DNA from: Eisenbergiella tayi
GTDB taxonomy: Bacteria; Bacillota; Clostridia; Lachnospirales; Lachnospiraceae
Reading direction: 5' to 3'
Length of the DNA stretch: 64,000 bases
Assembly (NCBI RefSeq): GCF_001881565.1
Contig: NZ_MPDJ01000001.1
Coordinates: 499,966 to 563,965, forward strand
The notes below the pieces were generated by a model. The model was given only the letters and a program-made list of their open reading frames with translations, had not been told where the DNA came from and made no database searches. A program made the translations under genes and the position numbers. Position 1 is the stretch's first letter, and every line of letters begins with the position of its first letter. Shown here piece by piece: positions 55,684 through 63,606 of the stretch.

Positions 55684-56337
55684 TTAAGCCACAGGATACA
55701 TGATCATTGCATAAGCGCCGAGACCGCCTGTAGTACTGAAGGTTACGGTATTAGGATCTGCATCCAGATCGGGAAGAACCTCGATAACACCGCCGGGGCG
55801 TACACAAATCATTGCATAAGCATAACCGGGCTTAACCGCGTTTTTCGGAATTCCGAATGCCATGGTTATAGGAGCTCCGCCCTGAGCCAGCAAAGAGAAC
55901 TTTCCGCCTGCAAGCTTGCCCAGCTCTACGTTAACGGTAGCAACTACAGTACCGCCAACTGCTCCGGCAGCTGCATTGATGCTTGCCATAGCGGCCGGAC
56001 TCTTTGCTTCGCTGATATCGTATACTCTCACATAAGGCTGCTCTCCCGGTGCCAGACCGTAGCCTGCTGCCAGAGTTGCCTTATCCGTTGCAACTACAGT
56101 TCCGGGAATTGTCTTAGACATATACGCTCCCTTTACTGTGGAAGTCAGAACTTTTCCGCCAACGCTTACTGTGCTGGTCTCAGGGATCGTAGCGGCTACT
56201 TCTGTTGATACGGAAGTACTGGATCCTTCGGACGGAGCATTATTGTTGGTAGATGCATTCACTCCCATCACCGGAGCCATGACAAGGCTCAGTGCAAGTG
56301 CTGTTGCAAGCACTTTTTTTAATGACTTACTTTTCAT
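55684..56337 (-). CDS. Secreted protein of unknown function
   Basis: A 217-aa exported protein. It has a clear signal peptide (basic start, then 'VLATALALSLVMAPVMGVNA', cleavage likely after NAS or NA), a Ser/Thr-rich stretch, and a mostly beta-stranded domain rich in Gly, Ala and Val ('GYGLAPGEQPYVRVYDISEA', ending GLGAYAMIMYPVA). There is no Cys and no anchor or sortase signal. The ribosome binding site AAGGAGGAG is the strongest in this region. I do not recognise the family. As the second gene after the invertible promoter, and perhaps with its own promoter, it may be a phase-variable surface or secreted protein. Confidence 0.85.
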   Translation of the reverse strand: MKSKSLKKVLATALALSLVMAPVMGVNASTNNNAPSEGSSTSVSTEVAATIPETSTVSVGGKVLTSTVKGAYMSKTIPGTVVATDKATLAAGYGLAPGEQPYVRVYDISEAKSPAAMASINAAAGAVGGTVVATVNVELGKLAGGKFSLLAQGGAPITMAFGIPKNAVKPGYAYAMICVRPGGVIEVLPDLDADPNTVTFSTTGGLGAYAMIMYPVA

Positions 56338-56366
56338 CTTCTTCTCCTCCTTGCGAGTTATAAGAT

Positions 56367-56396
56367 TTTATATCCAATCATGCATCTTTATGTAAC
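56367..56396 (-). promoter_or_regulatory. Possible promoter of the secreted-protein gene
   Basis: On the minus strand GTTACA and TATAAA are separated by 18 nt, about 30 nt before the start codon. Each box matches consensus in four or five of six positions. An ACATCC/GGATGT dyad lies just upstream. Confidence 0.4.
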
Positions 56397-56449
56397 ACAT
56401 AACACATAATATGAATATCCTCTCAGACATCCATTCGTTCCCGGATGTT

Positions 56450-56851
56450 CTATGCCGGATTTTGTTTACTTTCTTCCCCGATAGTATTCTTTTCCCGTGA
56501 TTTTCCGGCCCGCCGGGCATAAATAAGCATCATATCAAGACAGCACTCATATTCTTCCGGTTCCAACTCTTTCAGAATATTCATTACTGCCTTCCCTTTG
56601 TCCGGTATTTCCTCTTTCTTTCCTTCGGGATTACCATATATAATATAATCCAGGGATAAGCCATAAAGATCGGACAATGCTATCAGGGTTTCTATGCTCA
56701 TACCGCAGCTTCCGCGTTCGATATCTGCATAGTATTTTTCCACCTTGCCTACTTTTTCGGATACGTATCCTCTGCTCCACCCCAGTTGTTTACGCCGTTC
56801 ATACAAACGGTTTCCCGCCATCAGGCGATTATAGCTTTTTGTTTGGGCCAT
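56450..56851 (-). CDS. XRE-family helix-turn-helix regulator
   Basis: DNA-binding protein of 133 aa. The N-terminal helix-turn-helix spans about residues 14-75: 'NRLYERRKQLGWSRGYVSEK', then VGKVEKYYADIERGSCGMS. An acidic C-terminal region of about 55 residues follows. The start was set at the ATG after CAGGTGCAGAAC; a TTG at 56881 would extend it by 10 residues to within 7 bp of the left recombination site. It is the first gene downstream of the invertible segment. It may regulate the polysaccharide operon, the recombinase or the switch; which one is not evident. Confidence 0.85.
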   Translation of the reverse strand: MAQTKSYNRLMAGNRLYERRKQLGWSRGYVSEKVGKVEKYYADIERGSCGMSIETLIALSDLYGLSLDYIIYGNPEGKKEEIPDKGKAVMNILKELEPEEYECCLDMMLIYARRAGKSREKNTIGEESKQNPA

Positions 56852-56888
56852 GTTCTGCACCTGCTGTCTTTCGTAACGCAATTTCAGT

Positions 56889-56915
56889 TTTCGTAAAATA
56901 CTTTCTTTTGCGAAA
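56889..56915 (-). repeat. Left inverted recombination site of the invertible segment
   Basis: Read on the minus strand the site is TTTCGCAAAA, spacer GAAAGTA, then TTTTACGAAA. It matches the right site at 58399-58425 in 26 of 27 positions but in opposite orientation, including the identical asymmetric spacer. A further 5 bp outside the arm also match in 4 positions. Two inverted 10-bp arms around a 7-nt spacer is the layout of a tyrosine-recombinase core site. Confidence 0.92.
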
Positions 56916-56949
56916 TAAACGGCAGAACGCTGCTTACTACATATCTATT

Positions 56950-56973
56950 GTCAAAAATGACCATTTTTTTGAC
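56950..56973 (-). other. AT-rich hairpin after the recombinase gene
   Basis: GTCAAAAA pairs with TTTTTGAC over an 8-nt loop, 17 nt after the recombinase stop. It could weakly terminate recombinase transcription before it reaches the XRE gene. Confidence 0.45.
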
Positions 56974-56989
56974 GGCCTATGACTGTTCA

Positions 56990-58117
56990 TTAAGATGCCA
57001 GTCTGTACCCGGCCATCAATTGTTTTTTCCTTTCCATGTCGGAATGAACATATATTCTCATTGTGGTGGTAATGTTGGAATGTCCCAGAAGTTCACTGAG
57101 GGTTTTCATATCAAATCCCCTGGAAATGCAGTTTGTGGCAAAAATGTGGCGGAGCATATGGAAGTTGAAATAGGGAATTCCCAGCTGTTCCAGGATTTTC
57201 TTAAAACGGTACTGCAGCGTGCGTGGCTCCAGATATTCCTTTTTCTTACCTGCAAGGATATATCCTTCTCCGTTTCCTTTTAGCTTTTTCAAATAATCAA
57301 GCAGATAGGAAGGAACCGGAATTTCCCTGTTGGAGCTTCTTGACTTCGGATCGGATATAATAATCTTCGTCTTCTTGTCCTCTTGCTGGAAGGTACGGAT
57401 TCTCTGCATGGTTCCTCTTATTTGTATGGTGCCCTCTTCCCAATTTATATTTTTCCACTGCAGGGCACATAATTCCCCGATACGCAGGCCGCAGCATCCG
57501 GATAAGAGGATTCCTATGCTGGTAGCGTCCTTTTCTTCCGCTTTGTATGACAGATAAGCTTCCAGCCTGCGAAGCTTATCGCCTTCAGGAGGGGTAACCG
57601 TCCTGTTTTGGGCGGGCGCCGTCGGGGAAAGCCACTGCGGTACGCCGCAGTGATATTTTTTATCCAGGAAATGAAAGATTTGGCTTGTTATTACCTGGAT
57701 TTGATGCTTATAAGCTCCGGAATATTTCTTTTGTTCCCCTTCCTTTAAACCGGGTAAGGAGACCGGAGGATCGATAAGCAAAGCATCCGCAGACTGCGTT
57801 CCCCACAGGGGAAGGACATGCTTTTCCGTAATGGAACGATAGGTGGCATAAGTGGATTCCTTCCATTTATTCCTGTTTTCCTCCAGCCATAGTCCGGCGG
57901 CTTCTTCCAGGGTCATTTTGTCAGGCAGCTGTGATTTTTTTCCTGCTTTGTGCAGTACGATCTGTTTTCCGGCAAAAAGCTTTTCCCGGACCTCTCTGTA
58001 TGATTTACCGTACACAGAGCGGTATAAGGCCTTTGTGCCGGACGGATTCGGTATCCGATATCGTCCCTCCCATCTGCCGTCTTTTCTTTTATATATATTT
58101 TCACCTTTTCTTGCCAT
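56990..58117 (-). CDS. Tyrosine site-specific recombinase (invertase of the flanking sites)
   Basis: Recombinase of 375 aa with an N-terminal arm-binding-like domain (about 1-60), a core-binding SAM-like domain (about 68-165) and the catalytic domain (about 175-375). All catalytic residues are present: Arg212 ('CGLRIGEL'), Lys258 ('DPKSRS'), His320 and Arg323 ('FHMLRHIFAT'), His346 ('LLGHSNI') and the nucleophile Tyr356 ('TTMRIYVH'). The start was set at the ATG after TATGGAGGAATTT. There is no excisionase, no other phage gene and no direct att repeats, so it is not part of a prophage or conjugative element here. Its position between two inverted core sites marks it as the likely enzyme inverting its own segment. 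Confidence 0.93.
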   Translation of the reverse strand: MARKGENIYKRKDGRWEGRYRIPNPSGTKALYRSVYGKSYREVREKLFAGKQIVLHKAGKKSQLPDKMTLEEAAGLWLEENRNKWKESTYATYRSITEKHVLPLWGTQSADALLIDPPVSLPGLKEGEQKKYSGAYKHQIQVITSQIFHFLDKKYHCGVPQWLSPTAPAQNRTVTPPEGDKLRRLEAYLSYKAEEKDATSIGILLSGCCGLRIGELCALQWKNINWEEGTIQIRGTMQRIRTFQQEDKKTKIIISDPKSRSSNREIPVPSYLLDYLKKLKGNGEGYILAGKKKEYLEPRTLQYRFKKILEQLGIPYFNFHMLRHIFATNCISRGFDMKTLSELLGHSNITTTMRIYVHSDMERKKQLMAGYRLAS

Positions 58118-58322
58118 AAATTCCTCCATAATACTGACGAAATATTTGACGGTTTATAAATTAACCAATCCTGTTCATATAGATAGCGCTCCAAACGTGA
58201 TTGCCTGTTAATCTTTTTACCGTTATTTAATTTTTGGATTTCAGAATTTTTGTTACGAATAATTTTAAAAATAAAACGTTTTTACGTTAAGCGACATTTT
58301 AGTGTAATATTTTATGCAGAGA
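58118..58322. promoter_or_regulatory. Upstream region of the recombinase, inside the invertible segment
   Basis: About 205 AT-rich bases with no gene. It includes the palindromic AACGT/ACGTT pair near 58276-58289 and TTTGACGG (58145), a motif that also occurs near the left site (56966). These could be regulatory or accessory recombinase sites. I found no convincing promoter for the recombinase on the minus strand. Confidence 0.35.
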
Positions 58323-58351
58323 TTGACAAAATTCAAAACTTATTTTATAAT
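58323..58351 (+). promoter_or_regulatory. Perfect sigma-A promoter inside the invertible segment
   Basis: TTGACA (58323-58328) and TATAAT (58346-58351) are separated by exactly 17 nt, so both boxes are full consensus. The start of transcription would be near 58358, 40 nt before the right recombination site. It points to the right (away from the polysaccharide operon) in this assembly. Confidence 0.92.
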
Positions 58352-58398
58352 GAAAGCCAAATGAACCATTAAAAATAAGTTGCAGAATATATTGTTTT

Positions 58399-58425
58399 TT
58401 TCGCAAAAGAAAGTATTTTGCGAAA
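58399..58425 (+). repeat. Right inverted recombination site of the invertible segment
   Basis: Perfect 10-bp inverted arms TTTCGCAAAA (58399-58408) and TTTTGCGAAA (58416-58425) around the asymmetric spacer GAAAGTA. It is the mirror partner of 56889-56915; exchange within the spacers would invert the segment. Confidence 0.92.
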
Positions 58426-58463
58426 GGAATTCCATAATCTATTATGAGAGTTTCCATATGCTG

Positions 58464-58504
58464 GCAGGCGTTTGATACGTCTGCTTTTCTTTTGTCATTT
58501 TTTT
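58464..58504 (+). terminator. Terminator just outside the right recombination site
   Basis: GCAGGCG pairs with CGTCTGC (one G-U pair, 7-nt loop), followed by TTTTCTTTTGTCATTTTTTT. It would stop transcripts from the invertible promoter in the present orientation. The remaining stretch up to 58794 holds the promoter region of the GH127 gene and no other gene. Confidence 0.85.
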
Positions 58505-58794
58505 AGATATTATCATAATATTGAATATTTCAGCTCAGAAAAAGCAGCCTCAGCGGTATCAGGCAGTTCTTTCTTTGTTCAGGATATGGCTTCGCCGCGT
58601 CCCTCCTTTTCCGGACAGCTGCTTTCTCCTGACCATAAAAAAATTAAAAGGGATACTTTTCCATTTTATACATGCTTTCTACCACTCTGTACATTCCTGT
58701 GATTCTTTTACCTCCTTATAATATAGATATTGATACGGCTGCCGTCCTTATTTATTCTGTCGGCAGTAAAGCACTTTCCTGAAGGAGGTAATTT

Positions 58795-60681
58795 ATGGTA
58801 AAGACAGGGCAATTAACTGAACTGAACGGGCGGCAGACTCTGCTGCTGGATCCGGAGCTTCGCCGCCGGGAAGAGGAAAACCGCAGCTATATGATGCATC
58901 TGGAAAACAGGTTTCTTCTGCTGAATTTCAATCTGGAATCAGGCCGGGATACATCGGCGGAAGCCATCGAAGGCATGCATGGAGGCTGGGAGTTTCCCAC
59001 CTGCCAGCTGAGGGGGCATTTTCTGGGGCACTGGCTGTCCGCTGCCGCCATGCATTATCATGCCACGGGCGACAGGGAAATTAAGGCCAAGGCGGATACT
59101 CTGGTAGAGGAGCTGGCTGAATGCCAGAAAGAGAACGGCGGCAGGTGGGCGGCCCCCATCCCCGAAAAATATCTGTACCGCATCGCTGCGGGCAAACAGG
59201 TGTGGGCTCCTCATTACACCATCCATAAGGTTTTTATGGGCCTGCTGGATATGTACGAATATGCGGGTAATGCCATTGCGCTTGAAATAGCTGAGAATTT
59301 TGCGGACTGGTTTTATGATTGGACCAAGGATTTCAGCCGGGATGAGATGGATGATATCCTGGATTTTGAAACTGGGGGTATGCTGGAAATCTGGGTCCAG
59401 CTGTATGCCATTACCGGCAAAGATAAGTATGCGGCGCTAATGGAACGTTATTACAGAGGACGTCTGTTTGACCCTCTTCTGAAAGGCGAGGATGTCCTCA
59501 CCAATATGCATGCCAACACCACCATACCGGAAATTATCGGATGTGCCCGGGCTTATGACGTGACGGGTGATGAAAAATGGAGGAATATCGCAGAAAATTA
59601 TTGGGATCTGGCGGTGACTCAGCGCGGGCAGTATGCCACGGGCGGGCAGACCTGCGGAGAAATCTGGTCTCCGAAAAAGAAATTGGGAGCCCGGCTGGGG
59701 CTGAAGGGGCAGGAACACTGTACGGTATACAATATGATCCGGCTTGCCGGTTTCCTGTTCCGCTGGAGCCTGGATCCGGCTTATCTGGATTATCAGGAAA
59801 AGCTTCTGTATAACGGTCTGATGGCCCAGGCCTACTGGCAGAGTAATTTAAGCCACGGCTTCACCAGCCCTTATCCTTCCAAAGGACTTCTCACCTATTT
59901 CCTGCCCATGCAGGCCGGCGGCCGTAAGGGCTGGAGCAGCAAAACCGGGGATTTCTTCTGCTGCCATGGGACACTGGTACAGGCGAATGCGGCTTTTAAC
60001 CGTGGGATCTATTATCAGTCTGAAGACAGTCTTTATGTCTGTCAGTATCTTGACAGCCAGGTTTCTTTTTCCGTAAATGACAGCAGGGTTACTATTCTGC
60101 AGAAAGCGGATCCCCTCACGGGCAGCTCCCATCTTGCAAGCACCTCTTCAGCAAGACAGTCCGTGCTGGAGGATACCCGTAAATACCCTTCCCAGCCGGA
60201 CTGTCTGGTTCCCTGTCTGAAAATGCAGTTGGAAAAAGAAACGGAAATGACGCTGCAGCTGCGCATTCCCGGCTGGCTTGCAGGCGAAGCCGTCATTCTG
60301 GTAAATGATACGGAAGTGTATCGAAACAATGATTCCTGCCTGTTTGTACCTTTGAAGCGGGTATGGAAAGACGGAGACATCATCCGTATCCTGCTGCCCA
60401 AGGCCGTAAAAACCTTCCCGCTTCCCGAGGATGAAAATACCGTTGCCTTCCTGTATGGTCCGGTGGTCCTGGCAGGGCTTTGTGAGGAGGAACGCATCCT
60501 TCATGTACCGGCCGGCAGCACGCCGGATCAGCTTCTCACCCATGACAACGAACGGGAATGGGGAAGCTGGAAATCCACCTTCCGCACCACAGGACAGGAA
60601 CGGGGTATCCGCTTCGTCCCTTTATATGAAGTGGGATACGAACCCTACAGTATTTATTTCCCGGTTAAATCAGACCGATAA
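58795..60681 (+). CDS. Beta-L-arabinofuranosidase, GH127/DUF1680 family
   Basis: Enzyme of 628 aa that removes beta-L-arabinofuranose residues. An (alpha/alpha)6 barrel carries the zinc-thiolate active site: Glu307 and Cys309 in 'GQEHCTVYNM', and Cys389-Cys390 in 'DFFCCHGT'. This corresponds to the Glu-x-Cys and Cys-Cys arrangement of characterised GH127 enzymes, where one of the paired Cys is the nucleophile. Beta-sandwich domains follow. GH146 is a close alternative. There is no signal peptide. The start follows GAAGGAGGTAATTT; a TATAAT at 58717 lacks a good -35 box. It could also receive leak-through from the invertible promoter. Confidence 0.9.
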   Translation: MVKTGQLTELNGRQTLLLDPELRRREEENRSYMMHLENRFLLLNFNLESGRDTSAEAIEGMHGGWEFPTCQLRGHFLGHWLSAAAMHYHATGDREIKAKADTLVEELAECQKENGGRWAAPIPEKYLYRIAAGKQVWAPHYTIHKVFMGLLDMYEYAGNAIALEIAENFADWFYDWTKDFSRDEMDDILDFETGGMLEIWVQLYAITGKDKYAALMERYYRGRLFDPLLKGEDVLTNMHANTTIPEIIGCARAYDVTGDEKWRNIAENYWDLAVTQRGQYATGGQTCGEIWSPKKKLGARLGLKGQEHCTVYNMIRLAGFLFRWSLDPAYLDYQEKLLYNGLMAQAYWQSNLSHGFTSPYPSKGLLTYFLPMQAGGRKGWSSKTGDFFCCHGTLVQANAAFNRGIYYQSEDSLYVCQYLDSQVSFSVNDSRVTILQKADPLTGSSHLASTSSARQSVLEDTRKYPSQPDCLVPCLKMQLEKETEMTLQLRIPGWLAGEAVILVNDTEVYRNNDSCLFVPLKRVWKDGDIIRILLPKAVKTFPLPEDENTVAFLYGPVVLAGLCEEERILHVPAGSTPDQLLTHDNEREWGSWKSTFRTTGQERGIRFVPLYEVGYEPYSIYFPVKSDR

Positions 60682-62662
60682 GCTCACTTTGGCTCCCGTC
60701 TTTCAAAAAAACGGGAATCACAGCAAGGGGAGCCCGGACGAGAACCGTCTGCCCGCCTTCAAAGGCCATACCGTCATGGAGGAATACCCATGTATGGCCT
60801 GCGGGCAGATACACCTCCCGCTCCGTGGCTCCTTCATAAAGAACCGGAGCTGTCAGCATATCACTGCCGAACATATATTGTTCCTTTAATTCCCAGCAGC
60901 ATTCCTGCTCCGGGAACTCATAGAACATAGGCCGCATTACCGGCCTTCCCCATTCATGGGCTTCCTCCATCAGCTTCCTTATATAAGGGCGCATGGCCTC
61001 ACGCAGGCGGATATATGACGTAAGAATCCGGCAGATATCCTCCCCGAAGCTCCATACCTCATTAGGGCCGCCGGAATGCTGGTATCTGCGTCCATCCTTC
61101 CCAACCACCTCTTCGGCCGGAAGACGATCCCCGTGCAGCCTCATCACAGGACAGAAGGTTCCCCATTCAAACCAGCGTACCAGAAGGCTTCGGAATTCTT
61201 CTTTTTCCGGATCCCCTCCCGTAAAGCCTCCGATATCGGTGGTCCACCAGGGGATTCCGGCAATTCCCATATTCAATCCGGCACACAGCTGTCTTCTGAG
61301 AGCTTCCCAGTCCGAATGGATATCCCCGGACCAGACAAGGGCTCCGTAACGCTGGCTTCCCGCCCATGCGCAGCGCACCAGGCTGACTGTCTGTTCTTCC
61401 CCTGCACGGCGCAGCCCTTCATAAAATGTCCTTGTGAAAAGCTGGGGATACAGATTTCCCACCTGTGCCTGGGTTCCCATGCGGCAACGGTAATTATCAT
61501 AATCATAAACGGTAAAGCCCGGCTCCGCTTCATCCAGCCAGAAAAGGCGTATTCCTTTTTCGTAATAATTTTGTCTGCATTTTTCCCAAAGATAATCCCT
61601 GGCATCCGGATTGGTCACATCGGTAAAGGTACTGTTTTCATTAAAAAGCTTGGCCAGATCAATACCTTTTTCCGCCTTAACCAGAAATCCCTTCTGCTTC
61701 ATTTCTTCATAATTTTCACTGGTACAGGCCACCTCCGGCCATACAGATACCATCAGCTCCACGCCCATTTCCTTAAGCGAACGCACCATGCCTTCCGGAT
61801 CAGGGAAAAATTCCTCGTCAAAACGGAAATCTCCCATTCTGGGCCAATGAAAAAAGTCACACACAATAACATCCAGAGGGATTCCCCGCCTGTGATACTC
61901 TCTTGCTGTCTGAAGAAGCTGCTCCTGGTTCCAGTACCGCAGCTTGCACTGCCAGAAGCCCAGGCCATATTCGGGCATCTGCGGCACAGTCCCGGTGACC
62001 GCTGCATAAGCACATTCGATTTCATCCGGCGTATCCCCTGCCGTAATCCAATAATCCATCTGCCGGGTACTCTGTGCCTGCCATTGTGTGGTATTCGCAC
62101 AGAAGCTGACACGCCCCACCGCCGGATTATGCCACAGGAAACCATACCCCAGGCTGGACAGTACAAAAGGAATGCTTACCTGGGAATTTCTCTGCGCAAG
62201 CTCCAGGCTGCAGTTCTTAATGTTCAGAAATTCCTGCTGGTACTGCCCCATTCCATACAGCTTTTCCTCTGCCTGTGAGGCAAAAGATACGGTCAGCTCA
62301 TAATCTCCGCCGATAACAGGCTTAAAATACCGGCTCTTTTTATTCAGAGCACCGCCCTTCCCCTCTTCCTGAAGCAGCAGCCGTCCCTTCCTGTCATAAA
62401 AGGAAAGACGGGCCGGGCCGCTCCCCGTTTTACTTTCCATAACCGCCCGCAGACGGCCGTTCCTGATCTCGCTCTTTTCCTCGCCAATATCAATGGTAAC
62501 CGCCGTATCCGCCTGCGGAAGAAGCGCATAATCCGTATCCTCCGGCTCCCTCATAACAGCGCTCCTCACCCGGAGGCTGTTATTCCCCCAGGGCTCTACT
62601 ACCAGCGTTTCCCCATCCCACCGGTGTACCAGCTTGTTTCCTTCCCTGCTCATTGTCTGCAT
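60665..62662 (-). CDS. Glycoside hydrolase family 31 (alpha-xylosidase/alpha-glucosidase-like)
   Basis: Retaining alpha-glycosidase of 665 aa. An N-terminal beta-sandwich ('LYGMGQYQQEFLNIKN') precedes the TIM barrel with the nucleophile Asp377 in 'LFWLDEAEPGF' and acid/base Asp447 in 'VWSGDIHSDWEALRRQL', followed by 'WWTTDIGGFTGGDP'. The spacing agrees with YicI-type alpha-xylosidases, but the exact sugar is not certain. There is no signal peptide. The start was set at the ATG nine nt after AAGGAG; a GTG six codons upstream is in the ribosome binding region. Its 3' end overlaps the convergent GH127 gene by 17 bp. Confidence 0.9.
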   Translation of the reverse strand: MQTMSREGNKLVHRWDGETLVVEPWGNNSLRVRSAVMREPEDTDYALLPQADTAVTIDIGEEKSEIRNGRLRAVMESKTGSGPARLSFYDRKGRLLLQEEGKGGALNKKSRYFKPVIGGDYELTVSFASQAEEKLYGMGQYQQEFLNIKNCSLELAQRNSQVSIPFVLSSLGYGFLWHNPAVGRVSFCANTTQWQAQSTRQMDYWITAGDTPDEIECAYAAVTGTVPQMPEYGLGFWQCKLRYWNQEQLLQTAREYHRRGIPLDVIVCDFFHWPRMGDFRFDEEFFPDPEGMVRSLKEMGVELMVSVWPEVACTSENYEEMKQKGFLVKAEKGIDLAKLFNENSTFTDVTNPDARDYLWEKCRQNYYEKGIRLFWLDEAEPGFTVYDYDNYRCRMGTQAQVGNLYPQLFTRTFYEGLRRAGEEQTVSLVRCAWAGSQRYGALVWSGDIHSDWEALRRQLCAGLNMGIAGIPWWTTDIGGFTGGDPEKEEFRSLLVRWFEWGTFCPVMRLHGDRLPAEEVVGKDGRRYQHSGGPNEVWSFGEDICRILTSYIRLREAMRPYIRKLMEEAHEWGRPVMRPMFYEFPEQECCWELKEQYMFGSDMLTAPVLYEGATEREVYLPAGHTWVFLHDGMAFEGGQTVLVRAPLAVIPVFLKDGSQSELIGLI

Positions 62663-62773
62663 ATCAGTCAGCTCCTTCACTCTTAATAAATCAGATCCTA
62701 TTCACTGATTTCATTATAGGATTTTATAGACACACAAACAAGACTCCGTCGAAAGGAAAGATCCGTTCCACAT

Positions 62774-62819
62774 AAAAACAGGTATACGGCGCCCTGTACA
62801 TTTTCCGGCCGTATACCTG
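62774..62819 (-). terminator. Terminator after the small protein gene
   Basis: A 12-bp perfect stem (CAGGTATACGGC with GCCGTATACCTG) is followed on the minus strand by TTTTTATG, 15 nt beyond the stop of the 68-aa gene. Confidence 0.88.
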
Positions 62820-62833
62820 CTTATCCCGCTGCT

Positions 62834-63040
62834 TCAGATACGTCTTCCGATATCCTCCATCAGCTCTTCCTGAAGATCCTCATCCATCATTTTCATATCG
62901 CTGGCAAAAACCTCCGGGTAAGGCAATGCCTTATCCCCGAATATTTTACCGAAGGATACATATATCTTGTTATCCTTAAGCCCTATGACACTTCCCATTC
63001 CGAAACGTTTATGCATCACTTTTTTATCCATGATTTTCAT
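62834..63040 (-). CDS. Small conserved-looking protein of unknown function
   Basis: A 68-aa protein: 'MHKRFGMGSVIGLKDNKIYV' then SFGKIFGDKALPYPEVFASD, ending in an acidic helix. The pattern 'H-x-FG-x-G-x-V ... I-x-V-x-F ... YP-x-x-F' resembles small beta-barrel modules found at the ends of clostridial helicase-like and CarD-associated proteins. I cannot name the family with certainty. The start follows AGAGGCAGAAGAAG, 20 nt after the CarD gene, so the two are probably co-transcribed and end at the terminator downstream. Confidence 0.7.
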   Translation of the reverse strand: MKIMDKKVMHKRFGMGSVIGLKDNKIYVSFGKIFGDKALPYPEVFASDMKMMDEDLQEELMEDIGRRI

Positions 63041-63060
63041 CTTCTTCTGCCTCTTTTTCC

Positions 63061-63606
63061 TTATTTTATGCTGTATTCCATAAAGGACTCAGCATCCTCC
63101 TGCATTTGCATGCCCACCTTTTCGGTTATATACTCCTCCATCTTCTCTTTGGGAATCTCCAGGCTTACAGACAGTTCCCCATACAGGTTATCCTCTGCCA
63201 TTTTAAAATACTTCCGATCCATGGCTGTAATCTTTTTTCCCTGGGAAAGACGCTGCTGGTTTCTGAGCCAAAGGGTTTTTATGATCTTAATCCACTCCCG
63301 GCAGTCACAGCTGTTCACCGCCTGTTTATAGTTCAGCTCCCGCTGCCGTTCATCCGCCACCCAGAGATTCCCTATTGAGGGAATACTGTCAATCAGCTCC
63401 GCCGCCTCTTTCCTGTTCAGGATTCTGCGCATTTCCGTCTTCTGCCCATCCACCGGCGTAAATATCCTGCCTTCCTTATCCTGGGCGGGCTGAAGGACAT
63501 AGTACAGCCTATCCCTGCTGGCGCCGCTTATCGCAATCTTCGAAATGTCTGTCACTTCACAGACTCCTTTGTTTCCATAAATAATGAATTCCCCTTTTTG
63601 AAACAT
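63061..63606 (-). CDS. CarD-family transcriptional regulator
   Basis: Protein of 181 aa. The N-terminal CarD/CdnL RNA-polymerase interaction domain (about 1-60) reads 'MFQKGEFIIYGNKGVCEVTD', then 'LYYVLQPAQDKEGRIFTPVD'. The C-terminal helical region (about 65-175) would contact upstream promoter DNA. Such proteins bind the RNA polymerase beta subunit and stabilise open complexes. The start was placed at the ATG following AAAGGAGAGGCGGC; the 27-codon extension is not supported. Confidence 0.93.
   Translation of the reverse strand: MFQKGEFIIYGNKGVCEVTDISKIAISGASRDRLYYVLQPAQDKEGRIFTPVDGQKTEMRRILNRKEAAELIDSIPSIGNLWVADERQRELNYKQAVNSCDCREWIKIIKTLWLRNQQRLSQGKKITAMDRKYFKMAEDNLYGELSVSLEIPKEKMEEYITEKVGMQMQEDAESFMEYSIK

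Larger units (their letters stand above)
56889..58425. other. Invertible DNA segment (phase-variation switch) with resident recombinase and promoter
   Basis: A 1.54-kb segment bounded by inverted 27-bp lox-like sites and containing the tyrosine recombinase gene plus an outward perfect promoter near the right end. In the orientation seen, the promoter fires rightward into a terminator at 58464. After inversion it would lie next to the XRE gene and read into the 12-gene polysaccharide operon (56851 to 41737), with a leader of roughly 100 nt. Inversion is inferred from the layout; it has not been observed here. Confidence 0.85.

Noticed and set aside
56889..58425. The recombinase and its repeats as attL/attR of an integrated element
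   Set aside because: Attachment sites of an integrated element would be direct repeats and enclose cargo genes. Here the repeats are inverted and enclose only the recombinase and a promoter.
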